From positions 27,703,334 to 27,767,333 of the forward strand of contig NW_024037074.1 of NCBI RefSeq assembly GCF_015706575.1: DNA of 64,000 nucleotides, read 5' to 3'. Position 1 is the stretch's first letter, and each line of letters begins with the position of its first letter. Shown piece after piece: positions 33,801 to 41,570 of the stretch. Source of the stretch: Patiria miniata. Taxonomy: Eukaryota > Echinodermata > Asteroidea > Valvatida > Asterinidae. Under the pieces are notes generated by a model. The model made no database searches and was not told where the DNA came from. It was given only the letters and a program-made list of their open reading frames with translations. A program made the position numbers and the translations under genes.

Positions 33801-34806
33801 GTTATACATGTATTCTGAACCAGATGTAGTCATGATCCAAGATTGGACTAGGATTTTGTTCCTCTAAAGCCGCCCTCAGGTTGACCTTGCGACGGCACAG
33901 AACAGGCAGTGGCTGACTTTTCAGGATAAAGCTGCACCTGAGCTACTTTTCAGTCAGGAACTTTTCAGTAGCCGATTTTTTTTTTTCTGGCGACCCGAGT
34001 GCAACTGCGACGATGTTAAGACAATTGGCATCGGTCCGTTCTTAAAAAAAAAATCGAAATCAAAAGTCGCAAGAGTAGAATTTCAACTTCTGCGCTGTGA
34101 CGGAACGTGTTTCCGACAGGTGGGAAGCAATTGCAATCGACCTGTGCCAAGTTACTACGTCGTGCAGGTGCATCTGAATCACCTAATTTGATTGTGAATC
34201 GTCGTCGCATCGTGGGCGACATGAGCACATTTGCGATTATTCTGTATCGCGGTGCCTCTTGTTCCATCACGATTTCTCAATTTTTGTGACCACAGCATGA
34301 CTAATGTGCTTGATACTGTCGGTTCCGTCGCGGCGCAAGCAAGTCGCGGGTCGACCCGAGGCCAGCATAATGCAGCCGGTCAATCCACATCGGCAGTAAA
34401 TTTGACACTACCAACAATATGAATAAAAAAACTTGGCAGTCGGATCCGAGCAAAACACGGGTACCCGGCATAACCCGGGTACCAGTAAAAAGAAAGCCAA
34501 ACCCCAAAATTCAAATCCCGGAAGTTGTCCAAAGGGCTTTATAGAAATAGAAGTAATTAAGTAATTTGTAAAGTTGGTTACAGGTACCCGATCCCATAAT
34601 CTGTAACCGGTTCCTTACAACAGTGGTCGGGTACTCGGGTACCCGGGCTGACGCACGCCCCTATACTTGTGGATAAAAAAAAAATCATAGTAATTGTAGT
34701 AACATGTACTTCTTATGATTAAAAGCTTGACTATGACTCATTTTAAATCAAGCAACATAAGATCTGTCCAAGACAGTACATTGATGAATACTTACTCGGT
34801 AGTCAT
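12748..34806 (-). CDS. KHDC4: KHDC4 (BLOM7/KIAA0907) homologue, KH-domain RNA-binding protein, complete coding region in 15 exons
   Basis: Human KHDC4 (BLOM7) is a nuclear protein linked to pre-mRNA splicing and to Prp19/SNEV. I joined 15 minus-strand exons; all phases agree and give 688 codons plus TAG (human about 614). Landmarks: RKSKWDLPK near the start; [15 protein letters not shown] (about 40-54); [30 protein letters not shown] and [10 protein letters not shown], all in the first KH region (about 75-155); a second KH domain (about 215-302) with [12 protein letters not shown], the GPGG loop and GREAF; a Gln/Pro-rich stretch (335-550) with long QQQ runs; [12 protein letters not shown] and LLGYQHGP; and an acidic tail [16 protein letters not shown] like the human GLVAY...DSSDEEEE. 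Intron 3 uses a GC donor. Intron 4 contains the DIRS element in antisense. Length and exon order match the family, so I am confident of the identity; alternative 3' exons are possible. Confidence 0.93.
14878..15313. repeat. Three tandem copies of a ~143-bp unit
   Basis: Units at 14878-15020, 15021-15163 and 15164-15313 each begin GGTTGCTAAG, contain TGCTATGCAGATAGTAC and GTGCATGG, and end near AATCTGTG. The third unit has a CCGGTA insertion. The exit sequence GAATCTGTGGGTGAGGTGTT also appears at 46107 without the array. Located in KHDC4 intron 14. Confidence 0.9.
15372..15466 (-). CDS. KHDC4: KHDC4 coding exon 14
   Basis: Residues 608-640, Pro/Met-rich ([18 protein letters not shown]), matching the human LMPPPAFP segment. 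The acceptor is TGTTTCAG. The donor CTG/GTTGGT is weak but gives the correct phase into exon 15. Retention would add a Trp-Tyr-Tyr tail before a stop. Confidence 0.8.
16493..16668 (-). CDS. KHDC4: KHDC4 coding exon 13
   Basis: Residues 550-608, beginning [12 protein letters not shown], equivalent to human HGPIHMTNLGTG, then an Ala/Pro-rich run. Acceptor TTTTGCATAG, donor GAT/GTGAGT. Confidence 0.88.
16748..16872. mobile_element. 125-bp MITE with TAAGGCTGTGTCCG ends
   Basis: Perfect 14-bp terminal inverted repeats: TAAGGCTGTGTCCG and CGGACACAGCCTTA. The interior GGCTTCCAGAGC and ATGGGCG segments recur in the element at 61925-62048. Located in KHDC4 intron 12. Confidence 0.87.
17066..17440 (+). 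mobile_element. Full-length tRNA-derived SINE, family A
   Basis: The 5' head GTGGCCTCGTGGTTAAAGGC and GTGGGTTCGAGTCC give A- and B-box-like signals. A conserved body follows (GGCAAGGCACTTTGTCACTC and TTGCTTCTCTCCACCCAGGA), then a tail of TTA/ATT repeats at 17416-17440. A related copy in the opposite orientation is at 32166-32512; a relative lies at 63019. Confidence 0.87.
18316..18687 (-). CDS. KHDC4: KHDC4 coding exon 12
   Basis: Largest exon, 124 codons, residues 426-549. Gln-, Pro- and His-rich with repeated [13 protein letters not shown] runs, then [13 protein letters not shown] and LLGYQ, which match the conserved human QKRRFTEELPDE and LLGYQ. Acceptor TTCTTTCAG, donor CAG/GTAAGG. Confidence 0.92.
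18844..18987 (-). CDS. KHDC4: KHDC4 coding exon 11
   Basis: 48 codons, residues 378-425: a Pro-rich start ([12 protein letters not shown]) and a glutamine-rich, probably coiled end ([13 protein letters not shown]). Acceptor CCCATTGCAG, donor CAG/GTACCT, phase 0 at both ends. Confidence 0.88.
19060..19262 (-). mobile_element. tRNA-derived SINE, family B, copy 2 (diverged)
   Basis: Shares AGAAGCCATAAACC, CATGCCATGT, GTCACGATGC, GCATTAGCAAA and GGATCACTCAGAGAGGATA with the copy just to its right, in the same order. Its tRNA-like head is more decayed. The two form a same-orientation pair in KHDC4 intron 10. Confidence 0.75.
19345..19592 (-). mobile_element. tRNA-derived SINE, family B, copy 3 (best preserved)
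   Basis: The minus strand reads GGCTGGATAGCTCAGTTGGT AGAGC (A box) and GCAGGTTCAAACCCCGCTC (B box), very tRNA-like. The flanking GGGGAACCGCCAACATAGG and CGTGATCCCTCGTAACATG define the family. A real tRNA is unlikely because the same head recurs elsewhere with SINE body sequence. Confidence 0.82.
19650..19930 (-). mobile_element. tRNA-derived SINE related to family A
   Basis: Minus-strand body sequence includes GGGCAAGACAATTTAC and CCAGTAGTATGAATTGGTACC, with a GTGGGTTCAAACCATGAC B box near the right end and a tail reading GCGCTTTGAGATC. The tRNA-like head is diverged. Confidence 0.7.
19988..20118 (-). CDS. KHDC4: KHDC4 coding exon 10
   Basis: 131 nt, residues 334-377, containing [17 protein letters not shown] and a Gln-rich end [11 protein letters not shown]. 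Acceptor CTGGTAG, donor AAG/GTAAAA. Phases fit exon 9 (1 nt carried) and exon 11 (phase 0). Confidence 0.87.
20876..20969 (-). CDS. KHDC4: KHDC4 coding exon 9
   Basis: Residues 303-334, starting [11 protein letters not shown], matching human VHAEYSRFVNQ immediately after the second KH domain. Donor CAAA/GTGAGT. Confidence 0.9.
21400..21790. repeat. Interspersed repeat shared with 40430-40660
   Basis: ACATTATCGAT(A/T)CTGAT(T/A)GTGGG, GGAACCAG(C/T)CTACCC, GTGA(A/C)..ACTTTTGTATTGA and AAATAGCAC occur in the same order here and near 40430-40660. Both copies are diverged. No ends or coding capacity identified. Confidence 0.65.
22056..22437. mobile_element. 382-bp MITE with A-rich ~40-bp terminal inverted repeats
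   Basis: The left arm begins AGGCCAAAAAAAAAAATAAG and continues TCGGTCTCTGGTCAG. The right arm is the complement: CTGACCAGAGACCGA followed by a T run and GGCCT. The interior repeats AGCACCAAGG and GCACCAAGGCAAAT several times. In KHDC4 intron 8. Confidence 0.85.
22636..22821 (-). CDS. KHDC4: KHDC4 coding exon 8 (second KH domain core)
   Basis: 62 codons, residues 241-302, beginning [20 protein letters not shown] and ending [17 protein letters not shown] and HIYIT are conserved with human GREAF and YIYIS. This completes the GPGG loop started by exon 7. Acceptor TTCTTTACAG, donor ACC/GTGAGT. Confidence 0.95.
23858..23941 (-). CDS. KHDC4: KHDC4 coding exon 7
   Basis: 28 codons, residues 213-240: [20 protein letters not shown] then REKILGPG, closely matching human [23 protein letters not shown]. 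Donor GGG/GTAAGT. Confidence 0.95.
24576..24660 (-). mobile_element. tRNA-like SINE head, family C
   Basis: The minus strand reads AAGCTCGGTTGTTCAGTGGT, then GGGCTCGAGTCCCACCCG: a plausible A box and B box. The 3' extension (AAGCTTGTGGACTTTTCTCG) is not tRNA sequence, so I call it a SINE promoter region. The body and end are unclear. Confidence 0.6.
24985..25115 (+). mobile_element. tRNA-derived SINE, family B, copy 4
   Basis: GGGGAACTGCCAACATAGG, then TGGATAGCTTGGTTGGTAGA GC (A box) and GCAGGTTCAAACTTCAC (B box), in plus orientation. It ends about 25 bp from the exon 6 donor of KHDC4, so it sits right at the start of intron 6. Confidence 0.78.
25141..25346 (-). CDS. KHDC4: KHDC4 coding exon 6
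   Basis: Residues 144-212. [19 protein letters not shown] aligns with human RAVNRIKEII at the end of the first KH region; the remainder is low complexity ([12 protein letters not shown], then Pro/Thr-rich). Acceptor TTCCTGCAG, donor GCG/GTAATT. Confidence 0.9.
26028..26080 (-). CDS. KHDC4: KHDC4 coding exon 5
   Basis: 53-nt exon encoding [18 protein letters not shown], nearly the same as human GDRPLYLHVQGQTRELVD. Acceptor TTTTGACTGCAG, donor GATA/GTAAGT. It leaves 1 nt for exon 6. Confidence 0.94.
26595..26737. repeat. DIRS left inverted terminal repeat
   Basis: About 143 bp that is the near-perfect inverse of 31726-31868, including CCCCCTACCGGCAGGTATTT and GAGCGTCCTCTTTTCT. One visible difference in the middle is GGCATGCGTGCC versus GGCACGCATGCC after inversion. 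The unique outer tip 26582-26594 is matched only by the internal complementary region. Confidence 0.95.
26865..28064 (+). pseudogene. DIRS gag-like ORF, broken into three frames
   Basis: A possible start ([14 protein letters not shown]) at 26865 is followed, after a shift in a G run, by an open Pro/Ser-rich frame to about 27540, then a second frame with a Lys-rich patch (KKKSKKKK) and [12 protein letters not shown], then a third frame ending in an Arg/Gly/Pro-rich tail at 28064. Composition and position fit the DIRS gag. At least three shifts break it. The end overlaps the reverse-transcriptase frame, as is usual in DIRS. Confidence 0.75.
27922..30128 (+). pseudogene. DIRS reverse transcriptase-RNase H ORF, interrupted
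   Basis: Frame 1 carries [20 protein letters not shown] (28105 onward), the RT palm with [11 protein letters not shown] and the catalytic YLDD at 28705-28716, then the RNase H motif [10 protein letters not shown] before 29247. After a one-base shift near 29247 the RNase H and the conserved WPRQPWFP region continue in frame 0 to 30128. Two in-frame TGA stops (28231-28233 and 28900-28902) and a TAG at the shift break it. Both TGAs could come from CGA by CpG deamination. Confidence 0.9.
29950..31041 (+). pseudogene. DIRS tyrosine recombinase ORF, one frameshift and one stop
   Basis: It overlaps the RT-RNase H end in another frame, as in other DIRS elements. The N-terminal SAM-like part includes [17 protein letters not shown]; a candidate first catalytic Arg lies in [13 protein letters not shown] frame change near 30695 leads to the HAHEVR motif (H-x-x-R) near 30813 and FTECYLKDV, the candidate nucleophile Tyr. 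An in-frame TAG is at 30883-30885 and the terminal TAG at 31039-31041. Confidence 0.88.
31544..31660. repeat. DIRS internal complementary region (circle-junction template)
   Basis: The left half (31544-31589) is the inverse of the element's first ~46 bp, including the tip GTCTACTTCACTC. The right half (about 31593-31660) is the inverse of its last ~50 bp, including ACAGAAGTGTGGTTGGGGTC, with a 2-nt difference near the end. A run of 18 C separates the halves, matching the G run at the right tip. Confidence 0.93.
31726..31868. repeat. DIRS right inverted terminal repeat
   Basis: Inverse of 26595-26737. It is followed by a right-specific tip (31869-31898, TTCGTTCGTAGACCCCAACC...) and a G run, which are complemented in the internal region. 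Confidence 0.95.
32166..32512 (-). mobile_element. tRNA-derived SINE, family A, copy 2
   Basis: Inverse orientation of the 17066 copy. The minus strand has CTTTGAGCAAGGCGCTCATT, GCTTCTCTCCACCCAGAAGT and GGTACCTG, a GTTGGAGTCC B-box remnant on the tRNA side, and a TTATTATTA tail at 32166-32190. It lies 60 bp from the KHDC4 exon 4 donor. Confidence 0.85.
32576..32655 (-). CDS. KHDC4: KHDC4 coding exon 4
   Basis: 80 nt, residues 100-126: [20 protein letters not shown], matching human [20 protein letters not shown]. Acceptor TTACACAG, donor GGG/GTGAGT. Confidence 0.95.
32848..32949 (-). CDS. KHDC4: KHDC4 coding exon 3 with GC splice donor
   Basis: 34 codons, residues 66-99, with [20 protein letters not shown] as in human [20 protein letters not shown]. 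The exon must end GAAGAG to join ISKMSG in frame, and the next bases are GCAAGT: a GC-AG intron with an otherwise ideal donor. Confidence 0.94.
33584..33767 (-). CDS. KHDC4: KHDC4 coding exon 2
   Basis: Residues 4-65: [19 protein letters not shown], then [19 protein letters not shown], matching human RRSKWDQP and [19 protein letters not shown]. Acceptor ATGTCCACAG, donor AAG/GTACGC. An ATG (MKRK) lies at its start, but exon 1 provides an in-frame upstream start. Confidence 0.95.
34796..34806 (-). CDS. KHDC4: KHDC4 coding exon 1: 11 coding nucleotides, start codon
   Basis: ATGACTACCGA followed by a strong donor GTAAGT. It joins exon 2 in frame as MTTE-MKRK. The 5' UTR continues rightward on the minus strand for an unknown distance. 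If this exon were not used, translation could begin at the exon 2 Met, losing four residues. Confidence 0.75.
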
Positions 34807-35628
34807 TTCTTCTCCAACGATTACAATTCTTGAAATGCTGCCTAGTAACTGTTGTGGATGAAGTGGTGCCAACCAAGTTGATAGTTTTGATTACGGCCAT
34901 AAGCCTGCTGGCATGGTTGCCGAAACTTCAAAAAGGACCTATCTTTATTTAACAAACAAACAAATAAACAAATGATTTTTCACATTCATGACATTAGTTC
35001 AACCATCATGACCATCTGAAAACCCGGCGTAGGGCCTAGGCCTAGGCCCTACATTGTAATTGTAAATGTAGGCCTACATTCATGACATTCCTAGTCCTAC
35101 AAGTTACAAGTAGGCCTACAACAACAAAGAGTGAATTTTTAAACAAAGTATAAATTCAAACAAATGAAGACAAACAAGTAAACTAGGCATAATAATCTGC
35201 TTGTATTCATTTTCACATCAAAGGAAAAGAAATTTCTGATGACGATTGCGTTTTTACTATTTTTTTTTACTATAGGCTACTTCTCTAGCTGCGCTTGTCC
35301 GGAAACTAGACCATGTACTATGTAGACCGTGCACACGAACGTTTTAATTAATAATTTACCGGAAAATAACCTACCAGTACCACACACGAAGTACCATGCC
35401 GAAGAACAAAACGCGGGAATATTAACACCATCGCCAAGAAACTGTGGTTTGAGAACAAGAACGATATGTTTGCCGATGAAAGTGCTCACCAACGTGGGAT
35501 AATGATTGTTCCTTCAAGTTCAAGTTCTACTTCATTTTACGATGTGCACATGGGGCCGGGTGTATGCGGCGTGCACGTACAGTACATGTACATGTACATG
35601 TACTATGTAGGAATACAGGTCAACTCGT

Positions 35629-35763
35629 ACGCGAACCAACTCGTACGCGACCAACTCGTACGCGGGACAATTCGTACGCGAACCGACTCGTACGCGGACC
35701 AACTCGTACGCGGACCGACTCGTACGCGGACCAACTCGTACGCGGACCAACTCGTACGCGTGA
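35629..35763. repeat. CAACTCGTACGCG(GAC) minisatellite, left arm
   Basis: Nine units of about 14-17 bp around ACTCGTACGCG, with spacers such as GACC, GAACCG or GGACAA. Confidence 0.95.
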
Positions 35764-36765
35764 GTTTAGACTATTGGTTTAGCTCACATGGACAGACGAA
35801 ATTAGGTTCGGTACGGTAGGTCGGCATAATTTTACCTTTTCTGAAAGGTTGAGATTTTCAAATTAAATGTAGTTGATTTTTGAATCCGCCAGTGCTACTT
35901 ACATTCGCGATTTTTTAGAGAAGAATTCTGCGGTTTTTTTTTTTACAAGTTCGCTTGATTGATTGGGAAGTTGTCTTCGCGATAACCAGTATGATTGGTT
36001 CCCGCCGCACCTCGCACTGTATAAAGAATGCATGATTGAATCGCTGTAACCTGTGTATGCACGGGCATGGCCGCGGTACAATTGCTGGTTGGTTAGACAA
36101 GTAAAATGACAAGAAAACACCGATATTTGCGAGGTCTATTGTATAAAAAGGAGCTACTATATAAAAAGGAATATAGCATCACGCATGCTTATACAGTTGT
36201 ACGGACAGTGTCCGCCAGTTTCCCGTCCTGATAGCGTTGTGCATCTGGTGTGCCCGACCATATATTTCCATTATTTTTCGAATTATCGACCGTAAATATT
36301 TTTACATTAGTTTCTTATTCGTGTTTAAAAGCGTTTTTAATGGTTAATGTTTTGCTTGGGTCAGATAGTTTTTTAGTCCTAATTATTATATATCCAAATA
36401 ATATTTTGTAAAAAAAAAAAAAATGGGGAGTTGATTTTTATTTATTGTTAAATCAGAATTTTATTTATTTTCACCGGAAATGCGAGGTTGCCCTGAAAAT
36501 ATTTTTTTTTCTTGGGTCCGAAAATTAATTGCATCGTTGCATTAATATATGGAATTAAATTTGACGTGACAAGGCTACATGTATGCACAAAACGATACAA
36601 CACTCGTCTAACAACAAAAATCAGTTACTTTATTATCATCATTCACGGGTTCACTCCCAATCACACACAACGGTCACACATTGAACTACGGACTACCCGT
36701 CACACTATTCCCAAATTCTTCCCAACCATGCCAACCCAATCCTCGAAACCACTCCTAAAACGTCC

Positions 36766-36927
36766 CGCGTACGAGTTGGTTCGCGTACGAGTTGTCTCGC
36801 GTACGAGTTGGCTCGCGTACGAGTTGGCATGCGTACGAGTTGGTTCGCGTACGAGTTGTCTCGCGTACGAGTTGACCAATCCGCGTACGAGTTGTCTCGC
36901 GTACGAGTTGGTTGGCGTACGAGTTGA
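36766..36927. repeat. CGCGTACGAGTTG minisatellite, right arm (inverse of left)
   Basis: About ten units of CGTACGAGTTG with spacers GTTCG, TCTCG, GCTCG and GCATG; the inverse complement of the left array. Confidence 0.95.
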
Positions 36928-37066
36928 CCTGTTTGCCTATGTAGTATGTACGTGGTACTGGTACGGACAGGTCATTGGTATACTGCGCACGCGTGAGTAC
37001 GATACTATGCTATTTTTAGGATCGTTTCGGGAGAGTGACCTGTCACGTGCGAGGGATCAACCAATA

Positions 37067-37223
37067 ATAGACCTCTTGCAGACGCGTTTGATAATCGACG
37101 CGCGAAGGCGCGCGACGCCATGTTGTGGGACAGGCGTATATCTATCCACGCACATTTTGTCCCATAACATGGCGTCGCTCACCTTAGCGCGTCAATTATC
37201 GAACGCGTCTGCAAGCGGTCTAT
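37067..37223. mobile_element. 157-bp snapback MITE
   Basis: The arms (about 66 bp each) start ATAGACC and share CTTGCAGACGCGTT, GATAAT, GACGCGC and GACGCCATGTT in inverse orientation with a handful of mismatches, leaving a loop of about 25 bp. Nearly the whole element folds into one hairpin. Confidence 0.87.
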
Positions 37224-38904
37224 AGGGAAATAGGGGTCCGATTTTCATAGGAGTCGGATTTTCATGTGACACCGGCACCGGGGCCTAATTTTATGTTAAG
37301 GAGGGGACATAATGCCAGTTGATTAGCTCCTCATATACTTTATAATTATAAAAAAAAAAACCTTCATTTTTGCCTTCCCCAAATTCTGACTGCGGGGACA
37401 CATGGGGGTCACAGTGAGCGAATGTGTTTTTTTTTTAATGATTTCGACTAGTGCGGCAAGACAAAGCAGTTCAGTTCGCCAGGGTAGACTATTTCCACCC
37501 ATGGAGCTATAAAATAGCTCCATGTTCCACCCCACCCTCCTTCCCCTCCAACAATCGGGATAGATGATGCAGGACCAAGAACTCCAGTCTACTTGCAGAG
37601 AACCCACCCACCCCATCCCTCCGCTCCCCCACTTCCAGAAGGATTCTTCCAGAAGGCCTTCTTTCAGAGAGTATAGCAGGCGCCCATAAGAAACAGTCGA
37701 ACCCCGACAAGAAAGCGGTCCCAAGATCCTTTTTGTTCCTTTTAGGTGTTCCACTGTTGAACATGTAGTTTTTCATTAAAAAAAAAACATACATGTACAT
37801 TCAAGTTAAAACTTCTTTGAGGAAAAAAAAAACAGAAATTGCATCCTCGCTAGCCTGGTAGTCGCGAAGGCCTACCTCGTTATATAGCTCCATGGTTCGA
37901 AGTACTGAGATAGACTGCCCGGACTTATCCGAGCGAGGATGCGCATTATTTTGTTGAGCACGACAACATGGACAGCTAGCAGGCTACAAATTGGTTCGGG
38001 CCCTGTTGGTGGCGGCCCGTTTTCAAAATTAATACTTAATGGGCGGGCCGCCTAACACATGGTTATTTTCCCAATACTCGTACATGTAGTAGAAGGGGAC
38101 TTCCATGGGGTGAAACTAACGTCTTCAGAAACCGACTGTCAACTGAATCTTTTTCAGGCCTATGGCAAGGACAGTACCACACAGCACAGCACGCAACTTT
38201 TAACGGTTGTAACTCTTACTATTAAAGATTTATTTCTTAACAGAATGTTTGCCATTTTTCAACAAGTTTTGCAATTACAAATGTATTCATTTATGCATTG
38301 TTATAAGAGGGATGATATCGGGAGTTACGAACACAGCTTGAAAGACAAACAAGGATTTAAAAAAATGTAACTGAATTCCTTATTTTTTTGGACACATGGA
38401 GGGTCTATTCCTTTCGTCCATGTTTTAACTCGAGTCCTTAATGGCAAAATACAACCAACGAAAGTTGAAACACACATGAGAAATACGAGAAAAAAAACAG
38501 GCAAGGTTATTTTGCAGTTAACAATGGACGGTTGCTTTACCACGTACGTAGTTATTATCAAGTCAATCACAAGTCATCCAAGTTTCAAGTCAAGTGAAAA
38601 GTTGTTCGAATGAACTTTGACAGTAGCATTCCTTTGTCACTGTTCACCGCCTGTTTGTGGTGACTTGTCACGTGCCCGTCATTCGACTTGTGATTGGCTC
38701 TGACCGATCCAGTAAGCCCCGCCCACTGCGCACGTGGGCAATTAATAACTTTAGCGCACGAATATGTGGGACATAAATCACAGCTGTGATTGGTCACAAC
38801 ACAAATGGGGCAGGGCTTAATGATCGGTCTCTTTCCTGTTCTTGCGAATTGCCAACAATTACGTCGTAATTACCTCTTTTATATTACAATAAACAACATT
38901 TAAA

Positions 38905-38910
38905 TTTATT
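38905..38910 (-). terminator. Possible distal polyadenylation signal of the zinc-finger gene
   Basis: AATAAA on the minus strand, about 2.7 kb past the stop. Another AATAAA at 41552-41557 lies only 14 nt past the stop, probably too close. The true 3' end cannot be decided from sequence. Confidence 0.2.
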
Positions 38911-40429
38911 GCAAATAAATAATTGGTGAGTTAAATATGAACAATGTCTCAATTTTTTTTTCTTAAATATTTCTGACTGTGAATTGAAATCTAAATATCG
39001 AGATTAAATACACTGTTCCTATATACATTGTACATTGTACCTGCACATGAGTACCATGCATACATGCTGCACGTATTTCCAAATAACTGTGCAAGATCTA
39101 GTCCATATCACGATATAGCAACAGTGTCGTTTAGTCTAGAAGAAAAACATCTTAAACAAATTAGTAAAACAGTTATTGAAATTTGACGCAGCAATATGAA
39201 GATGTGTTAAATTAGTGCACGTCAAGGTCTCCAGCAAAGAAACTCCATTACATGGACATATTAATGTGCATTGATACATTTAAGATGCTTAATGACCCAG
39301 GCATTATACATGTAGAGTCCAGTAATCAAAGAAATACCACAACCCAGCCTAATATATATACATTGTACAAAAAATAAATAAAACAATGAATTACTCTCTA
39401 GTTTTACTAAAAAATGTAAAATTATCGGGGACAATTCTTCAAATTACATCTGCAATATATACATGTACATTGTATATGTATTCAAAACAATTTGTTTGCA
39501 CAATACCCAAACTGGGTTTAACCAAATATGTCTATAACTAGCTGAGTGATATGTTGTCAGTCAACTGTATAACAGTTGACACTTGACTTATCACAAGACC
39601 TGACAACAAAACTCTACAAAAAGAGCAACTTCTGAAACCTCAAGTCTTTCTAAACTTTCATTTTTCACTCAACCTTAAAAACAAAGTACTACAATAGTTT
39701 GCCTGTGTGCACAATTAAAAGGTTTTCTTTTCAGTTAACACTTCACAACGTATTTAAAGACCAAATTCAAGGCGCTTCAAATTAGGAGAATACACATGTA
39801 TATAGCTGAGCATATTTTTGTGGCAAGCAAAAATCAGGTGGGGATTGGACCAGCCATAAGCAATATGCAACTCATGCAGTTTAGGCTGCTAACACCTTGT
39901 TGCTAAGCCAAACGTCTCTGCGCTAAATTCTACTAACAGAGTCCTTCTTTAAAAAAAGACTGTAAGCAGTGCACAAAACACAGATACTTTGAAGATGTAC
40001 TGTCCATGCTCTTCAATAAATATTTTTCTTGCATAACATCTTTTTTAAACTAGTGTTTCTTATTTTAAAAGGAAAACATACATTTTTTTCTAGTTTGGGC
40101 TTCTCCAACCCTCAGTTTGGGTTGCTTTTGTGCAAAACTGGGCCAAATTTCATGGCTCTGCTTAACCACAGAATTCAGTGCTTACGATCACCATTTTGTG
40201 CTAACAGCGCTAGCAGAAAAAACCCTGTCTAACCTTGTAACTGTAAGCATATAATCCTTCGGTACGGAATGTGCGCATGCACATAAGCCAAAAATCCTTG
40301 CTAACCCGGTATACGCTTACCGTAAGCACAGAGTTTTATGCCATGGTAAGCAGGAATTTTTTGCACACGGTGAGCGTAGCCATAAAATAGGGCCCTGCAG
40401 ATCTGCCCTGTGAAAGGCCTTGCCCCCAA

Positions 40430-40660
40430 TCCCTACATTATCGATTCTGATAGTGGGTCGGGAACCAGTCTACCCTGCGAGAACTGAATTATTGTCAGGC
40501 CACAAATAATTCTAAATTTTACACAGAAGTGTTTCACATAAGTGGGCTTATTTTTGTTGTTGTCTCATACAAAAGTGACGTACTTTTGTATTGACTAAAA
40601 AATCGGCAATTTAAAAAAACAAAAACAAAAATAGCACGGACATAACATCTTCAACTTCAT
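40430..40660. repeat. Second copy of the 21400-21790 repeat
   Basis: Shares ACATTATCGATTCTGATAGTGG, GGGAACCAGTCTACCC, CAAAAGTGACGTACTTTTGT and AAATAGCAC blocks with the copy in KHDC4 intron 8. Confidence 0.65.
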
Positions 40661-41570
40661 GTATCCCAAAACTGTCTCTGTTTCTCGAGCCAAAGAGTAT
40701 AAGCTAAACAGTGTTGCTATACTTTGCAAAATATTTCTATTATTCATGAAGCAGTGCCACGAACTCTGCCCCTGTTTTTTTCCAGGCTACTTGCTACATG
40801 AAATTCTGCTGTACATGTACATGTTTGTTAACGCACGTCAACATTTGCAACTATAGATTTGAAACATATCTGAAATACAAAAATGTGACAACTCGTCTAC
40901 TTTTCTGCCGAATTTTCTAAGCAAATGTAATGTTTAGCAAAGTTTTGTGCTGAACAAAAATCAGGGGACAACCAGTCGAAAGCAATACCATTGCTTGATT
41001 TCTAACTGGTAACCAATTGTCATTGGGAATGTCCACATATGCTGTACAAGTGCTCACATAACCATACACGTTATTCTAAAATCAAAAGTACATACTAAAA
41101 AAACACAAGTGCAAACATGAAACAAACCATTAAAAAAATCTAGTCTTTCACAACACGTACAATGAACATCTACTTCTGGCATATGCAATACTGCTAGAAA
41201 ATGCAGAAGTTTTTTTCTTCTTTTTTGATACAATATATGTAATATTTTACAGTACTTCGATGGCGATCGCAAGCAGAATTAGTCTCCGAAGCAAACTCAG
41301 GTCTACATGTATTCTCAATAATATCTAACATACAGTTCAAGACACAAACAGCTATAATACAGTATGCATCACATCAACTTTTCAACCCTCAACACCAGTA
41401 CAGTAAAGCTGTCACAAATTAATTACAATGTAGTTAAAAGGATTGAACAGGATAAGAAAAACACTACTTGACACAACACTTACAAAAAGATATACAATGT
41501 AACATAGAAAGTGCATGATTACTTAAGTCATTGCATTCTTTTTCAGCCAGGTTTATTCCCCTGGACATGA

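Larger units (their letters stand above)
35599..36948. mobile_element. Foldback-like element with inverted minisatellite arms
   Basis: Outer sequence TACTATGTAGG...ACAGGTCAACTCGTACGC on the left is matched in inverse orientation on the right. Each arm is an array of AACTCGTACGCG-type units (35629-35763; inverse at 36766-36927). About 1 kb of AT-rich non-coding sequence lies between. Tandem repeats inside long inverted arms are typical of foldback transposons. No transposase or convincing target duplication seen. Confidence 0.8.
34815..41570. other. KHDC4 upstream and zinc-finger gene downstream region, repeat-rich
   Basis: Holds the KHDC4 5' UTR and promoter (left end, not resolved), a foldback minisatellite element (35599-36948), a snapback MITE (37067-37223), scattered CAAGTC repeats (38550-38700), a copy of the 21400 repeat (40430-40660) and probably the 3' UTR of the zinc-finger gene in its right part. 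No coding exon recognised. Confidence 0.55.

Noticed and set aside
35532..35782. Array resembling a CRISPR at 35.6 kb
   Set aside because: Units are too short (14-17 bp) with no unique spacers of constant length, and an inverted partner array exists in a eukaryotic context.
36512..37225. 237-codon plus-strand open frame
   Set aside because: It is open only because it crosses the CGTACGAGTTG array and the snapback MITE. The repeated protein is an artefact of the minisatellite.
37323..37754. 143-codon minus-strand open frame with Gly/Trp-rich segments
   Set aside because: No splice signals, family similarity or start context; it lies in repeat-rich DNA and I could not support it as a gene.
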